64,000 nt of DNA from Oscillatoria nigro-viridis PCC 7112 (GCF_000317475.1 NC_019729.1:6462501-6526500), one strand, 5' to 3'. Counted from the stretch's first letter, positions 9,079-18,040 are shown. Numbers and translations are program-made. Notes: generated from the letters alone by a model not told the origin.

Positions 9079-10770
9079 TTAATTTTTAATTTTCAAGTCT
9101 CCTGGGCCTTGTTTTTGTTGCCCGGTGCGGAAAACAACGGCTCCGTTTTCTAGAGCCACTAAATCTATTTTAAGCGGGCCGGCGATGTAAGTGACATCTG
9201 CTGCGATCGCCTGAACGTCCAGAGGTTTCTCGTACTGCTGCAATCGCTCGATAAAACCAGCTAAAGTTTCAACCTGATTGTCGGCAACTTGTACTCTACC
9301 GCCGACAACACCGATCAGGCGAGCGCGAAATTGACAAGCTTCTATCAATTGCAGCAACTGCTGCCGCACCTGTTCGTCGGTCAAAGTCACGGGATCGACA
9401 GCAACTCCTGCAATCACATCTCCAGCGCGGAACACAACTCGATTGATTTCTGCTTCTGCAAATACCTTAATTACCTTTTCTTCCCGCAGGTAATTAGCGC
9501 CGGCGACAATTCGCACCACGTAATCTTGACCGTCTTTAACCTGATTAATTAGTTGATCGATTTCAGCTTTAGTAATTTGAATAACCTGGTCTCTAACCTT
9601 CTTATTTTCCGGCTGCATGAGTCCGACGGTGGTTTTATTTGCTTCTTGCAAGAGCCGATCGATCGCCCGACTCGCCATACCGGGTTCAATAATGCGAACT
9701 ACGCCAGCAGCTAAAATTTGACCGCGCCTGATGGCAACTGTACCCTCGCGGATTGCCTGAAAATCGCGTTCCAAAACTTGCACTTGCTGCTGCAATAAAG
9801 TTTGTTGCTGTTCGAGCTGAGTTTGTTGCTGTGCCAAGGTTTCTAGGAGTGCTTCCCTCTCGGCAATTACTTTGTCGCGCTCGACAATAGTTCGATCGCG
9901 CTCGGCGAGATTTTGCACCCGCTGGGCAATTTCCTTGTCTCGCTGGGCAATTAGTTCGTTGCGATCGACAATTTCTGCGTCTCGCTTGGCAATTTCTCTC
10001 TCTCGCTTGGCAATTTCTCGATCGCGCTGGGCAATTTGAGTTTTTACCTGTTCCCGCTGCTCGATTAACTGTTGGCGCTCTTCTTGCAGTTGGGCGATTT
10101 CCGAGCCTAAAGTCATTTTTTGAGCCGAAACTGTTTTCAATTGGTTCTCGGTGCGAGCGAGCTGAGCTTGTGTAGTCGATCGGGCAGTTTCAACCAGTTT
10201 CAATTGTTCTTCGGTGCGGGATTTAGCTGCTTCCACGCTGCTGAGCTGTTCTTCTGTCTGGGATTTAGCCGCTTCTACCTGACTTAACTGCTCTTCAGTT
10301 TTAGACTTGGCTGCTTGCACGCTGTTGAGCTGAGCCCGCAGCGAGTTTAATTTTGTTTGCGTCCGAGCTTGCTCGGCATTAGCTGCTTGGAGGGATTGAT
10401 TAATTTGCTCTAAATTGGCTCTAGCTTGCGCTTGAGCGGCTCTGGCTCGAGCTAATTCACTTTCAACTCGATTTTTTTCTTGAGTGGCCTGGTTGATTTC
10501 TCGGCGGGCGTTGTTGAGCCGTTTTTGAATCTCGTCTATTCTAAAAACTCCGGTTCGCAGCGGCTTGCTAGTCGCAAACAAAATGCCCAGAGTCAGTGCT
10601 GACAGGATGCTGCCGGCCATTACTGTCACAACAACAGCAGTATCGCGGGGGCGAAGTTTGAACAAGCTCAACCTTGCCTTGCCGACTTTCGTCCCAAGGC
10701 GATCGCTGACAGTGGCGATCACACCCCCCAACACTAAAATTACAAATACCAGGATGTATCCAGCAGTCAT
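9079..10770 (-). CDS. DUF3084 membrane-anchored coiled-coil protein
   Basis: A 563-aa protein. Two N-terminal hydrophobic segments (about residues 4-20 and 48-68) precede a long coiled coil (about 80-335) rich in Gln, Glu, Lys and Arg with 12-residue internal repeats (SKTEEQL, RDxEIAxR). A globular C-terminal half (about 340-550) completes the DUF3084 architecture. It resembles a membrane tether or scaffold. It is co-directional with ntcA. The extreme coiled-coil periodicity makes BLAST-only hits to SMC or myosin-like proteins misleading. Function unknown. Confidence 0.85.
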   Translation of the reverse strand: MTAGYILVFVILVLGGVIATVSDRLGTKVGKARLSLFKLRPRDTAVVVTVMAGSILSALTLGILFATSKPLRTGVFRIDEIQKRLNNARREINQATQEKNRVESELARARAAQAQARANLEQINQSLQAANAEQARTQTKLNSLRAQLNSVQAAKSKTEEQLSQVEAAKSQTEEQLSSVEAAKSRTEEQLKLVETARSTTQAQLARTENQLKTVSAQKMTLGSEIAQLQEERQQLIEQREQVKTQIAQRDREIAKREREIAKRDAEIVDRNELIAQRDKEIAQRVQNLAERDRTIVERDKVIAEREALLETLAQQQTQLEQQQTLLQQQVQVLERDFQAIREGTVAIRRGQILAAGVVRIIEPGMASRAIDRLLQEANKTTVGLMQPENKKVRDQVIQITKAEIDQLINQVKDGQDYVVRIVAGANYLREEKVIKVFAEAEINRVVFRAGDVIAGVAVDPVTLTDEQVRQQLLQLIEACQFRARLIGVVGGRVQVADNQVETLAGFIERLQQYEKPLDVQAIAADVTYIAGPLKIDLVALENGAVVFRTGQQKQGPGDLKIKN

Positions 10771-10772
10771 TC

Positions 10773-10833
10773 CGATTTTAGATTTTGGATTTTGGATTTT
10801 GGATTGAATCTAAAATCCAAAATCCAAAATCCG
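10773..10833. repeat. inverted GGATTTT/AAAATCC repeat between ntcA and DUF3084
   Basis: Tandem GATTTTGGATTTTGG on one arm is answered by CCAAAATCCAAAATC on the other, making a long hairpin from two facing arrays of the TCTAAAATC/TCCAAAATC repeat family. It sits in the intergenic gap and could attenuate read-through from ntcA. Confidence 0.8.
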
Positions 10834-10847
10834 ATACTTTCTCGGCA

Positions 10848-11537
10848 TCAAGTGAATTGCTGGCTTAAGGCCACCGGGTTGTGGACTGTGATCTTTTTCT
10901 TGTGGATCGAGATCATGGTTTCTTGTCTGAGATCCCCGAGCAAACGAGTCACAGTTACCCGTGTCGAGCCGATCGCTTCGGCGATCGCCTGGTGGGACAG
11001 CTTCAAATCTATCGTAATCCCCTCTGTACCGGGCACGCCAAAATCTCGGCACAGAATCAGCAAAAAGCTGACGAGTCTCGAACCCATATCTCGGTGGGCC
11101 AGCGTTTCGATCATCATCTCGGTTTGCAAAATCCGAGACGACAGTCCCCGCAGCATCACCATAGACAGTTCCGGGTCTTCCTTGAGCGCTTTCTCAACTT
11201 GTTCGATCGGCAGCGAGATCAACTCTACCGGCGTAAAGGCTACCGCGTGGTAAAACCTGTCCGATCGGTGTCCCGTAATCAGAGACAGCACCCCAAATAC
11301 GCTATTTTCGCGCAGGAGGGCGACTGTAATTTCTTCCCCTGCTTCGTACACCCTGGACAGCTTCACAGCACCTCTAATGAGAACGTAGACTCGCTCAGCC
11401 GGGTCTCCAGGGAAAAAAATTGTCTTGCCCCGTTCAAAGGTTTCCACAATGGGTGGAAACGCCCCGCCGCTGATTTGGCGGAACACGGCTGCTAGCGGTC
11501 TATCATGCGTCACGACTAGATCCTTTGTACTAATCAA
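10848..11537 (-). CDS. ntcA: global nitrogen regulator NtcA
   Basis: CRP/FNR-family activator that senses 2-oxoglutarate and controls nitrogen assimilation genes in cyanobacteria by binding GTA-N8-TAC sites. The cyclic-nucleotide-type beta barrel spans about residues 20-130 (FFPGDPAERVY, YEAGEEITVALLRENSVFGVLSL). The dimer helix is about 130-165, and the HTH contains SHQAIAEAIGSTRVTVTRLLGDL. The sequence is near-canonical over its length, with a slightly longer N-terminus than the Anabaena protein. I could not find a clean GTA-N8-TAC site in its own upstream region. Confidence 0.97.
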   Translation of the reverse strand: MISTKDLVVTHDRPLAAVFRQISGGAFPPIVETFERGKTIFFPGDPAERVYVLIRGAVKLSRVYEAGEEITVALLRENSVFGVLSLITGHRSDRFYHAVAFTPVELISLPIEQVEKALKEDPELSMVMLRGLSSRILQTEMMIETLAHRDMGSRLVSFLLILCRDFGVPGTEGITIDLKLSHQAIAEAIGSTRVTVTRLLGDLRQETMISIHKKKITVHNPVALSQQFT

Positions 11538-11711
11538 TACTTTGTAACTTGCCGATTAACCTTATTGAGTAAATATACTTCCCAACCTCCAATATGCAAG
11601 GATTCTGTTACTTCCATCTAATGTTAAGGTAAACACACGCTGTATGATTAAATCTAGCCCTTCTCTTAACTTTTTCAATTCCCCCCATGTAGCTCCACAG
11701 CAAAATTAATA

Positions 11712-11750
11712 TCAATTGTGTCTCAATTGTGTCTCAATTGTGTCTCAATC
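11712..11750. repeat. 11-bp tandem repeat TCAATTGTGTC
   Basis: Three exact copies (11712-11744) plus a partial fourth, in the divergent region between ntcA and fabI. Each unit includes the palindrome CAATTG. Location upstream of fabI makes regulator binding possible, but it may be plain slippage. Confidence 0.85.
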
Positions 11751-11840
11751 AGTTAAATCTGAATCAGTTGTGTCTAAACTGGCGGGGTTGTCGCATAGAG
11801 CCAATGAGAACGGTGCTAGTTGCTTCTAGAAGAAATACAG

Positions 11841-12617
11841 ATGATAGATTTGACCGGAAAAAATGCTCTTGTTACGGGCATTGCCAACAATCGCTCGATC
11901 GCCTGGGGCATCGCTCAGCAGCTACACAAAGCTGGGGCCAACCTCGGCATAACTTATTTGAAGGACGAGAAAGGCAAGCACGAGCGCAAAGTCGCTGAAC
12001 TGGTGGAACCGCTCAATCCCAGTCTGTATTTGCCCTGCAATGTCCAAGACGAGAGCGAAATTGAGTCTACTTTTCAAACCATCGCCGACAAGTGGGGCAA
12101 GTTAGATGTCCTGATCCACTGTCTGGCGTTTGCTGGCAAGGACGAACTGTCGGGAGACTTCACCAACACTTCGCGCCAAGGTTTCTCCAATGCTTTGGAT
12201 ATTAGCGCTTACTCGCTGGTGCGGCTTTGTGCTGCTGCTAAACCCCTGATGGCCGAGGGCGGCAGTATTCTGACCCTGACTTATTTGGGCGGCGTCCGGG
12301 TAGTTCCTAATTATAATGTGATGGGAATTGCTAAAGCGGCTTTGGAAATGAATGTTCGCTATCTGGCTGCTGAACTGGGCCCGTTAAATATTCGGGTAAA
12401 TGCGATTTCTTCTGGCCCGATTCGGACTCTGGCTTCGTCAGCAGTTGGCGGTATTCTGGACATGATCCACCACGTTGAGGAAGTGGCCCCGCTGCGGCGG
12501 ACGGTGACTCAGCAGGAAGTGGGAAATGCTGCGGCTTTTCTGTGCAGCAATCTCGCTAGCGGGATTACGGGTCAAGTTTTGTATGTCGATGCCGGTTACG
12601 AAATCATGGGAATGTAA
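11841..12617 (+). CDS. fabI: enoyl-[acyl-carrier-protein] reductase [NADH] FabI
   Basis: Final reduction in each fatty-acid elongation cycle. An SDR fold with the NAD-binding TGIANNRSIAWGIA motif at the N-terminus and the FabI active site Y-x6-K in YNVMGIAKAALE. NIRVNAISSGPIRTLA is the family's substrate-loop region. From this ATG the protein is 258 aa, the normal length. An in-frame TTG seven codons upstream extends the frame but has no family support. AGAAG lies about 8 bases upstream of the chosen ATG. Confidence 0.96.
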   Translation: MIDLTGKNALVTGIANNRSIAWGIAQQLHKAGANLGITYLKDEKGKHERKVAELVEPLNPSLYLPCNVQDESEIESTFQTIADKWGKLDVLIHCLAFAGKDELSGDFTNTSRQGFSNALDISAYSLVRLCAAAKPLMAEGGSILTLTYLGGVRVVPNYNVMGIAKAALEMNVRYLAAELGPLNIRVNAISSGPIRTLASSAVGGILDMIHHVEEVAPLRRTVTQQEVGNAAAFLCSNLASGITGQVLYVDAGYEIMGM

Positions 12618-12691
12618 CAGTTGTCGATTATTTTGAGTTATGTAGGGGCGGGTTTAGACAATAAACTTTAACTTTAACAAGTAAGTTTGAT

Positions 12692-12887
12692 CTCGCATCT
12701 TCTTGCACCATTTTCAAGAACTTGTAGGGGCGGGTTCACCAAAAACTTTCTCCGGTGACAGACAGGTTAAATACACCCGCCCCCACCCACTCGCATCTTC
12801 TTGCACCATTTTCAAGAACTTGTAGGGGCGGGTTCACCAAAAACTTTCTCCGGTGACAGACAGGTTAAATACACCCGCCCCCACCCA
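12692..12887. repeat. 98-bp perfect tandem duplication in the fabI-hisB spacer
   Basis: Two head-to-tail copies (12692-12789 and 12790-12887) that appear identical. Each contains a GGGGCGGGTTCACC arm and a complementary CACCCGCCCCC arm, so each copy can form its own hairpin. The rest of the 387-base spacer contains a further single GGGGCGGGTTTA motif and no gene. Confidence 0.9.
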
Positions 12888-13004
12888 CCCAAAATCCCTT
12901 GATTGACATTTGTGTCTGATGTCAGTTGCATGCAGAACCAGCCCCTCGCTTGAGACTCAACACTAAAAAAATCCTGTTCTCAAATTACTAATTATCAATA
13001 ACTA

Positions 13005-13664
13005 ATGAATGACCCATTGCAAATTATGGAGATAATCGATCGCCCTTCTCTTCCTCCTGCAAATTCAGTTCAACCAGCTAGGGCCGCCTTGGTGAAACGC
13101 ACGACACTGGAAACGGATGTCACTGCCAGCCTCAATCTCGACGGTGTGGGAACTTGCAAGGCGTCTACGGGGATTCCATTTTTAGACCATATGTTGCACC
13201 AGATTGCTTCTCACGGATTGATCGATTTGGACGTGCAGGCGATCGGGGATTTGGAGATTGACGACCACCACACGAACGAGGATGTGGGAATTACCTTGGG
13301 CCAAGCCCTAGCAAAAGCAGTCGGGGATCGATCGGGCATTTCTCGTTTCGGACATTTCATCGCACCTTTGGATGAAGCTTTAATTGAAGTAGTGCTAGAC
13401 TTTTCGGGACGGCCTCACTTAAGTTACGGCTTGGAAATTCCCAACCAGCGGATCGGCACTTACGATACTGAATTAGTGAAAGAGTTTTTTTCGGCGGTGG
13501 TGAACCACACTCAGATGACACTGCACATTCGACAGTTGCAGGGCGGAAATTCTCATCACATTGTAGAAGCGGCGTTTAAAGCATTTGCGCGAGCTCTGCG
13601 GATGGCGGTGGAAATCGACCCGCGGCGCGCTGCTCGGATTCCGAGTTCTAAAGGGGTTTTGTAG
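13005..13664 (+). CDS. hisB: imidazoleglycerol-phosphate dehydratase HisB
   Basis: Sixth step of histidine synthesis. Monofunctional 219-aa enzyme with the two tandem half-domains and the manganese-binding signatures DDHHTNEDVGI and the later SHHIVEAAFKAFARAL. FLDHMLHQIASHG is also typical. The first 25-30 residues are a variable extension; a later start is possible. Solitary gene, as usual for dispersed his genes in cyanobacteria. Confidence 0.95.
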   Translation: MNDPLQIMEIIDRPSLPPANSVQPARAALVKRTTLETDVTASLNLDGVGTCKASTGIPFLDHMLHQIASHGLIDLDVQAIGDLEIDDHHTNEDVGITLGQALAKAVGDRSGISRFGHFIAPLDEALIEVVLDFSGRPHLSYGLEIPNQRIGTYDTELVKEFFSAVVNHTQMTLHIRQLQGGNSHHIVEAAFKAFARALRMAVEIDPRRAARIPSSKGVL

Positions 13665-13709
13665 TATGTGGTTTGTAGTAGCGTTTGGGCGCTACTACGA
13701 ACTTGTAAA

Positions 13710-14660
13710 TCAAAATATATCTGCTATATAGTTAAAAACACCTTGACTTCCCTCGCCGTACTTTCCGATAAATTCAGCGATGATTCGAACGCTACACCTT
13801 TCTATAGCTTCATCAATAGAACTTTGTGCTAAAACTTGACGAGCCGACTGACGCAAAACTTCAAACAGATTCACAGTATAGCGAGTATCTTCACTGACAA
13901 AATCCCACAGTTCTCGACCTATTAAAGTGATCATTTCCGAATTTGGCAAAATTTGCTTCAGTAAACCAAGTGTTACAGTTTTATTAGTTCTTTTACCGTA
14001 AGCTATACCAATATAAGCGCGATCGCCCTCCTGAATTTTTTCCTCAATTTTGGCAGCCCAATATACTATCTGGTCTTTATCCATATCATTCGGGCCGCTT
14101 TTTACCTGTATCCAGCATTTCTCGCCATCACTGGTAGTTTTAATTGCATCCCATCCTGACTTGCCGGGTGGACTTTCTGCACTTTCAGAGCAAGATATCA
14201 ATAGTTTTTGAATAAAAAATCCCATTGAAGTGACAATAGACCTAGTAGCCGTCATATAAACATTGAGCCTGACAACTTCTTCGGGAGTGTCCAGATTTAA
14301 CGCCCTAATTAAAAATGGGTTGGGATGAATTTTCCCTAAAGTCAGATTTTCAACCATAACTAGCTGTCGCCCAGTAAAATCGCGACAAATGCTGGCTAAA
14401 AAATTTTCAGCGATAGTAAGTTGCAGCGACAGCTTGCCTGAAGATATAAATGCTAAAATGCGTTCAATCTCATCGGGAGTAAATCTGAGCGCTCTTTTGC
14501 CCGATATGCTGCTGATGCCGTTTCTGAGTGTTGCAGCTTCTAAGTTAAAAAATTCTTCTAACTCAGCAAAGTGACTGGCGAAAGAGCGAGACTTGCTGGC
14601 AGGCAATCCTATTTCTTTCTCTAAGACAAATGCTAATAATTCATGAAGTTGCTCGGACAC
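13710..14660 (-). CDS. putative type II restriction endonuclease (PD-(D/E)XK-like)
   Basis: A 316-aa protein. The region around residues 170-195 carries GWDAIK followed by CWIQVKSGPND, a D-x(n)-QxK arrangement typical of PD-(D/E)XK nucleases, with the invariant Lys in VKSGPN. The preceding PNPFLIRALNL and TRSIVTSMGFFI segments recall a family of type II REases, possibly PmeII-like; I am not certain of the subfamily. It starts 34 bases downstream of the methyltransferase stop, co-directional, so the two are probably one transcript. Recognition site unknown. Confidence 0.72.
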   Translation of the reverse strand: MSEQLHELLAFVLEKEIGLPASKSRSFASHFAELEEFFNLEAATLRNGISSISGKRALRFTPDEIERILAFISSGKLSLQLTIAENFLASICRDFTGRQLVMVENLTLGKIHPNPFLIRALNLDTPEEVVRLNVYMTATRSIVTSMGFFIQKLLISCSESAESPPGKSGWDAIKTTSDGEKCWIQVKSGPNDMDKDQIVYWAAKIEEKIQEGDRAYIGIAYGKRTNKTVTLGLLKQILPNSEMITLIGRELWDFVSEDTRYTVNLFEVLRQSARQVLAQSSIDEAIERCSVRIIAEFIGKYGEGSQGVFNYIADIF

Positions 14661-14694
14661 TTTTATTTCTCCTCAACTCTATTTTAAATATTAG

Positions 14695-15870
14695 TTAACT
14701 GAAAAGAGAAAGCTGTTGACTTATTTCTCTTCCTCTAACTTGATCGCCCTTAATTACCTGACAAAGGTACTTACCGATCGCCTCTCCCAATAATACCGGA
14801 ACTGCATTCCCAATTTGCCGATATTTAGAAGCAGTTGAGCCATAAAAAACCCAATCGTCTGGAAACGTTTGAATTCGGGCGCACTCCCTTACACTCAAAG
14901 GACGCAATTCATCGGGATGACACATATCTGTAGCCTTTTGATGAGGACTCGTGGTCACAGTAGGCGATGGTTTCTCCCACGCTAAGCGTCGATAAAAACC
15001 AACTTTACCGCCTTCAGATTTATAAGCTCCTCCCATTGCTTCTTGCTTTAATTCGCTGGGTAAATCCCTCCAGTTTTGACCTGCTGTTAACAGGCGCAAA
15101 TACTTGACGCGACTTTCTGAGTAAGGGACAAATTCTGGCTGAGAATCTACTAAATCTTTTAATCCTTCTCTAAGCGTCAGCCATTTGGGTTTTTTACCAG
15201 TACCTTTCTGACTGTAATTTGGGAGGGGTAAAGTAACTGAATCATTACCCTTATAACCAATAAAAATTACTCTTTCTCTAACTTGAGGAACGCCGTAGTC
15301 AGCAGTATTGAGCAAATCATACACAACTTCATAACCAATGCGTTTCATCTCTGCCAAAATCACTTGTAAAGCTGCACCGGGCATCTCATCAGCTTCTAAC
15401 TGGGGGCAACCTAAACCTCGGCGATCGTGAGGTCGATGTCGAATCGGAGCTGACAGCAATCCCTTAACATTTTCCATGATAAAAAAGCGCGGTTTGATTT
15501 CGTCAACAATGCGTATGAAATCCATAAATAAGCTGCCGCGCGGATCGCCAACAGACCCCCGTTTTCCGGCTGTGCTGAAGGGTTGGCACGGGGGGCCACC
15601 AGTCACTAAATCTACTTCTTCAGCGCGTAGAGGTCTATCTAAACCTAAGATGTGTCCGCCTTCTTCTAATAAAGTTTTAGCGCTGACTTCGCAAATATCT
15701 CTCGGTACAGCAGATACGGATAAATGAGGACGATTTAGAGAGATTGTTTTGGTAGCATCAGGCTCGATTTCTACTAAACTTACTGTCTGAAATCCTGCTT
15801 TTTCTAGACCTAAATCTAAACCGTATGCTCCCGTAAATAGGCTAATAGTTATCGGTTTGTTGTTAATCAC
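14695..15870 (-). CDS. DNA (cytosine-5)-methyltransferase
   Basis: Motif I is LFTGAYGLDLGLEKAGF, motif IV GGPPCQPFSTAGKRGS with the catalytic Cys, motif VI ENVKGL, motif VIII QVRERVIFIGY and motif X RQIGNAVPVLLGEA. I prefer the GTG start at 15870: it gives VINNKPITISLF directly before motif I and has GAGG seven bases upstream. An ATG at 15945 would overlap the upstream nuclease gene by 26 bases and add 25 unconserved residues. With 391 aa the length is normal. It should protect against one or both flanking nucleases; GGNCC is a guess from the neighbour's family. Confidence 0.93.
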   Translation of the reverse strand: MINNKPITISLFTGAYGLDLGLEKAGFQTVSLVEIEPDATKTISLNRPHLSVSAVPRDICEVSAKTLLEEGGHILGLDRPLRAEEVDLVTGGPPCQPFSTAGKRGSVGDPRGSLFMDFIRIVDEIKPRFFIMENVKGLLSAPIRHRPHDRRGLGCPQLEADEMPGAALQVILAEMKRIGYEVVYDLLNTADYGVPQVRERVIFIGYKGNDSVTLPLPNYSQKGTGKKPKWLTLREGLKDLVDSQPEFVPYSESRVKYLRLLTAGQNWRDLPSELKQEAMGGAYKSEGGKVGFYRRLAWEKPSPTVTTSPHQKATDMCHPDELRPLSVRECARIQTFPDDWVFYGSTASKYRQIGNAVPVLLGEAIGKYLCQVIKGDQVRGREISQQLSLFS

Positions 15871-15919
15871 ACGTTTAAGCCTCAAGCTTAGATATTGCTG
15901 TAATGAAAATTGTACTTTA

Positions 15920-16759
15920 CTAAAATCCAAAAGCAAGAGCATCAAGCATATACTTACCCTTCTCCCGCCCGACTTCTTGATATATATCCAAAAGTTCTTC
16001 GTAGGCAGTCTCTCCCCCTATAATATTCCAAAACTCATCTCCCATAATTACAGCTTGTTCAAAGGGCGTATACTTCCTTGCCGCTGACCATTTATAATCT
16101 GAACGATTTGGCCCGTAAGGATTGTAAGCCATAGCATAATAACATTGAGCAGCGGGGCGAGACTGTCCGCAAAGTAAATGAAATCTCAGCAGTCGTTGAA
16201 TGACCTCCAAACATTGTCCTTTGTTGGGTTTTGACCCTTTAATTTCAAATAAAAATTTCCTCCCGTCATGAGATAGCACGTACAAATCTGCTTTGACCGA
16301 TCGCGTAACTAAATGGTTAGTTTTTTGAGCCTCAAGAACAGCTTCTATCATTTCTTCAAAAGCAGGTTTATTTTCATTTTTGTCTGCTGACTGCTCAAAT
16401 AGCGCTAGCTGACGCTCAATTTCATGGATAGCCTCTATGCTAACTTCGCCAGAAATTTCATAGCTTCTGCTTGCTTCTTGGTGATGTTCCAAAGCAATGA
16501 GTTTTGCACATTCTTCATAAGTTGTGCCCAAACGGCTGCTGAAACCTCTTTCAAACTCGTTAATCCGTAGCAACTCTGACGGCACGATCGCAGTTTGTAA
16601 TAGTTCGGATTGCTCTGTAGAGGATTGGCCTGATAAATATGCTGCTGGAATATCAAGTTTCGGTATTAGCCGTCCTCTGTATTCATTGACAAGGTTTTCG
16701 ATGAAAACTTCTAAGTATGCTTTGATTATGACGCGGGTAGTTGAGCTAATAGCTGACAT
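15920..16759 (-). CDS. TdeIII-family type II restriction endonuclease
   Basis: A 279-aa protein. KADLYV followed by FLFEIKGSKPNKGQ forms a D-x(n)-ExK catalytic site of the PD-(D/E)XK fold (about residues 158-185). YYAMAYNPYGPNR, the FWNIIGG segment and YEELLDIYQEVG are features I associate with the TdeIII family; TdeIII itself cuts GGNCC. It is the first gene of the leftward nuclease-methylase-nuclease set and nearly abuts the methylase. Nuclease-first order is unusual but known. Confidence 0.8.
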   Translation of the reverse strand: MSAISSTTRVIIKAYLEVFIENLVNEYRGRLIPKLDIPAAYLSGQSSTEQSELLQTAIVPSELLRINEFERGFSSRLGTTYEECAKLIALEHHQEASRSYEISGEVSIEAIHEIERQLALFEQSADKNENKPAFEEMIEAVLEAQKTNHLVTRSVKADLYVLSHDGRKFLFEIKGSKPNKGQCLEVIQRLLRFHLLCGQSRPAAQCYYAMAYNPYGPNRSDYKWSAARKYTPFEQAVIMGDEFWNIIGGETAYEELLDIYQEVGREKGKYMLDALAFGF

Positions 16760-17087
16760 TATTTTACTGCAAATATTCTGTTGACTAGACTTGTGACAAA
16801 AGTGAAATATGTTTCTAGTAAGGACTTTAGTCCTTGCTGATGACTTGGCGAAGAAAGGACTTCAGTCCATACTACAAAAAGGTCGAGCGCGACTTTTACA
16901 GTCCTGCACGCATGGGGGCCCAGAAACCGGGTTTTTTACGAAAATACTTGATTGTAGCCAGCAGTGCGTAGGTTGGGTTGAGGAACGAACCCTCCGTTTC
17001 ACTCCGCCCAACATTTTCGCTACAATTTTCCTTAAGTGAACCGTATTGAAGCATAAATTATTGCATAAATTGTTGCAGATACTCGAT
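16760..17087. other. spacer with dispersed repeats
   Basis: Holds AAGGACTTTAGTCC and AAGGACTTCAGTCC motifs (16820-16870), an AGAAACCGGGTTTTT motif near 16920, and a GTAGGTTGGGTTGAGG-type spacer repeat near 16967. No gene is seen. Confidence 0.55.
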
Positions 17088-17540
17088 CTACTTTAGTAGA
17101 TTTACAGGTCGTTTTAAAATTTGTTGAACTACCCCATAATAATTAGGATTTTCTAAGCCTTTTAATTCATGTTGGATATCTTCCCAATCCCCTAATTTAC
17201 TTTTCCACATACCATTCTCTTCTTGTATTGCAGCGTGCTGCGGTTCACCGTTATAGGTGTATATTGCTATTTTTTGAAATCCCGGTTCAATCTCACCATT
17301 ATCGCAACATTCATATCCAATAGTTTGATAAGCCTTGATAAAAGCATCCAACGTTAACTCTCTTGGTACACCATCGGGCCAGTATCCATCTGGGTCTACC
17401 GGGTCCCATCTACAGTCCTCTTCGCCAGCTACGAAAGCAAAGCAATTATAATCTACTGTTTCTTCACTTGTTACTTCATATTCAGTATTCTCTAAATTAG
17501 GAAATCTCAAGAGTTTGCGATATTCCAGCCTACCATTCAT
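17088..17540 (-). CDS. small acidic protein, DUF7689-like
   Basis: A 150-aa acidic soluble protein. The pattern YNCFAFVAGEEDCRWDP near residues 31-47, then GYWPDGVPRELTLDAFIKAY and later QHAAIQEENGMWKSKLG, fits a small family (DUF7689) seen in cyanobacteria. The conserved Cys near the start and His in QHAA could form a Cys-His catalytic pair (inference). It overlaps the 3' end of the upstream partner by 11 bases, so the two are translationally coupled. Confidence 0.7.
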   Translation of the reverse strand: MNGRLEYRKLLRFPNLENTEYEVTSEETVDYNCFAFVAGEEDCRWDPVDPDGYWPDGVPRELTLDAFIKAYQTIGYECCDNGEIEPGFQKIAIYTYNGEPQHAAIQEENGMWKSKLGDWEDIQHELKGLENPNYYGVVQQILKRPVNLLK

Positions 17541-17874
17541 AACCGTGTTCTTTTCCCCATTGTATCCACGCTTGAGCCATTTGTTTCATTCGACCGCGCT
17601 GCTCTGGTTTTACCGGATTATCACCAGTAATTGCCCTCAACGCCCAAAACCAATGATCGGGTTTTTGTTCGAGATCGCGAAAAATTAACGGTACAACAGG
17701 CTGTCCCATGCCAATAATTCTTTGATAAGCTGGGTGCATTGACTTTTGTGTAACCAATGACAGCATCCTTGTCTGGGCACGCCATTCTTCTGCAAGGCTA
17801 TTAAACTCCGCTTCGAGTTCTACCTGACTTTTAATCGGGTATTTATAAGTTGTGATGCGATCGGGTAGTTTCAT
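17530..17874 (-). CDS. small conserved protein, first gene of an overlapping pair
   Basis: A 114-aa protein with WxALRAITGDNPVKPEQRGRMKQMAQAWIQWGKEHGY at its C-terminal end and a helical N-terminal half. I recognise it as a recurring cyanobacterial hypothetical but not by function. The 11-base overlap with the next gene, small sizes and position beside a restriction locus suggest an accessory two-gene module. A toxin-antitoxin role is possible but unsupported by motifs. Confidence 0.65.
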   Translation of the reverse strand: MKLPDRITTYKYPIKSQVELEAEFNSLAEEWRAQTRMLSLVTQKSMHPAYQRIIGMGQPVVPLIFRDLEQKPDHWFWALRAITGDNPVKPEQRGRMKQMAQAWIQWGKEHGYEW

Positions 17875-17950
17875 GTCAAGCCGTGGCTACTTCATAAATC
17901 TATATTACCTTACCTTCCCAAACTATTCAGCCAATTAGCTAAAGCATAAA

Positions 17951-18040
17951 CAATTCTATTTGAGTAAGGTGCGTCAGACCGGAAAAACTCGATAATCGTT
18001 ATAGAACTTCATCTGACGCACCCTACAATTCGATTTGAGT
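17951..18040. repeat. hairpin flanked by 15-bp direct repeats
   Basis: GGTGCGTCAGA (17968-17978) is perfectly inverted at TCTGACGCACC (18012-18022). The hairpin is bracketed by CAATTCTATTTGAGT (17951-17965) and CAATTCGATTTGAGT (18026-18040). It lies between the 114-aa gene and the GH15 gene and looks like a miniature inserted element. Confidence 0.75.

Noticed and set aside
9079..10770. SMC-like chromosome protein
   Set aside because: Similarity would come only from the coiled coil; there are no Walker motifs, and two N-terminal membrane segments fit DUF3084.
11538..11640. NtcA autoregulatory site upstream of ntcA
   Set aside because: Near matches such as GTAAACACACGCTGT lack the second half-site TAC at the required spacing.
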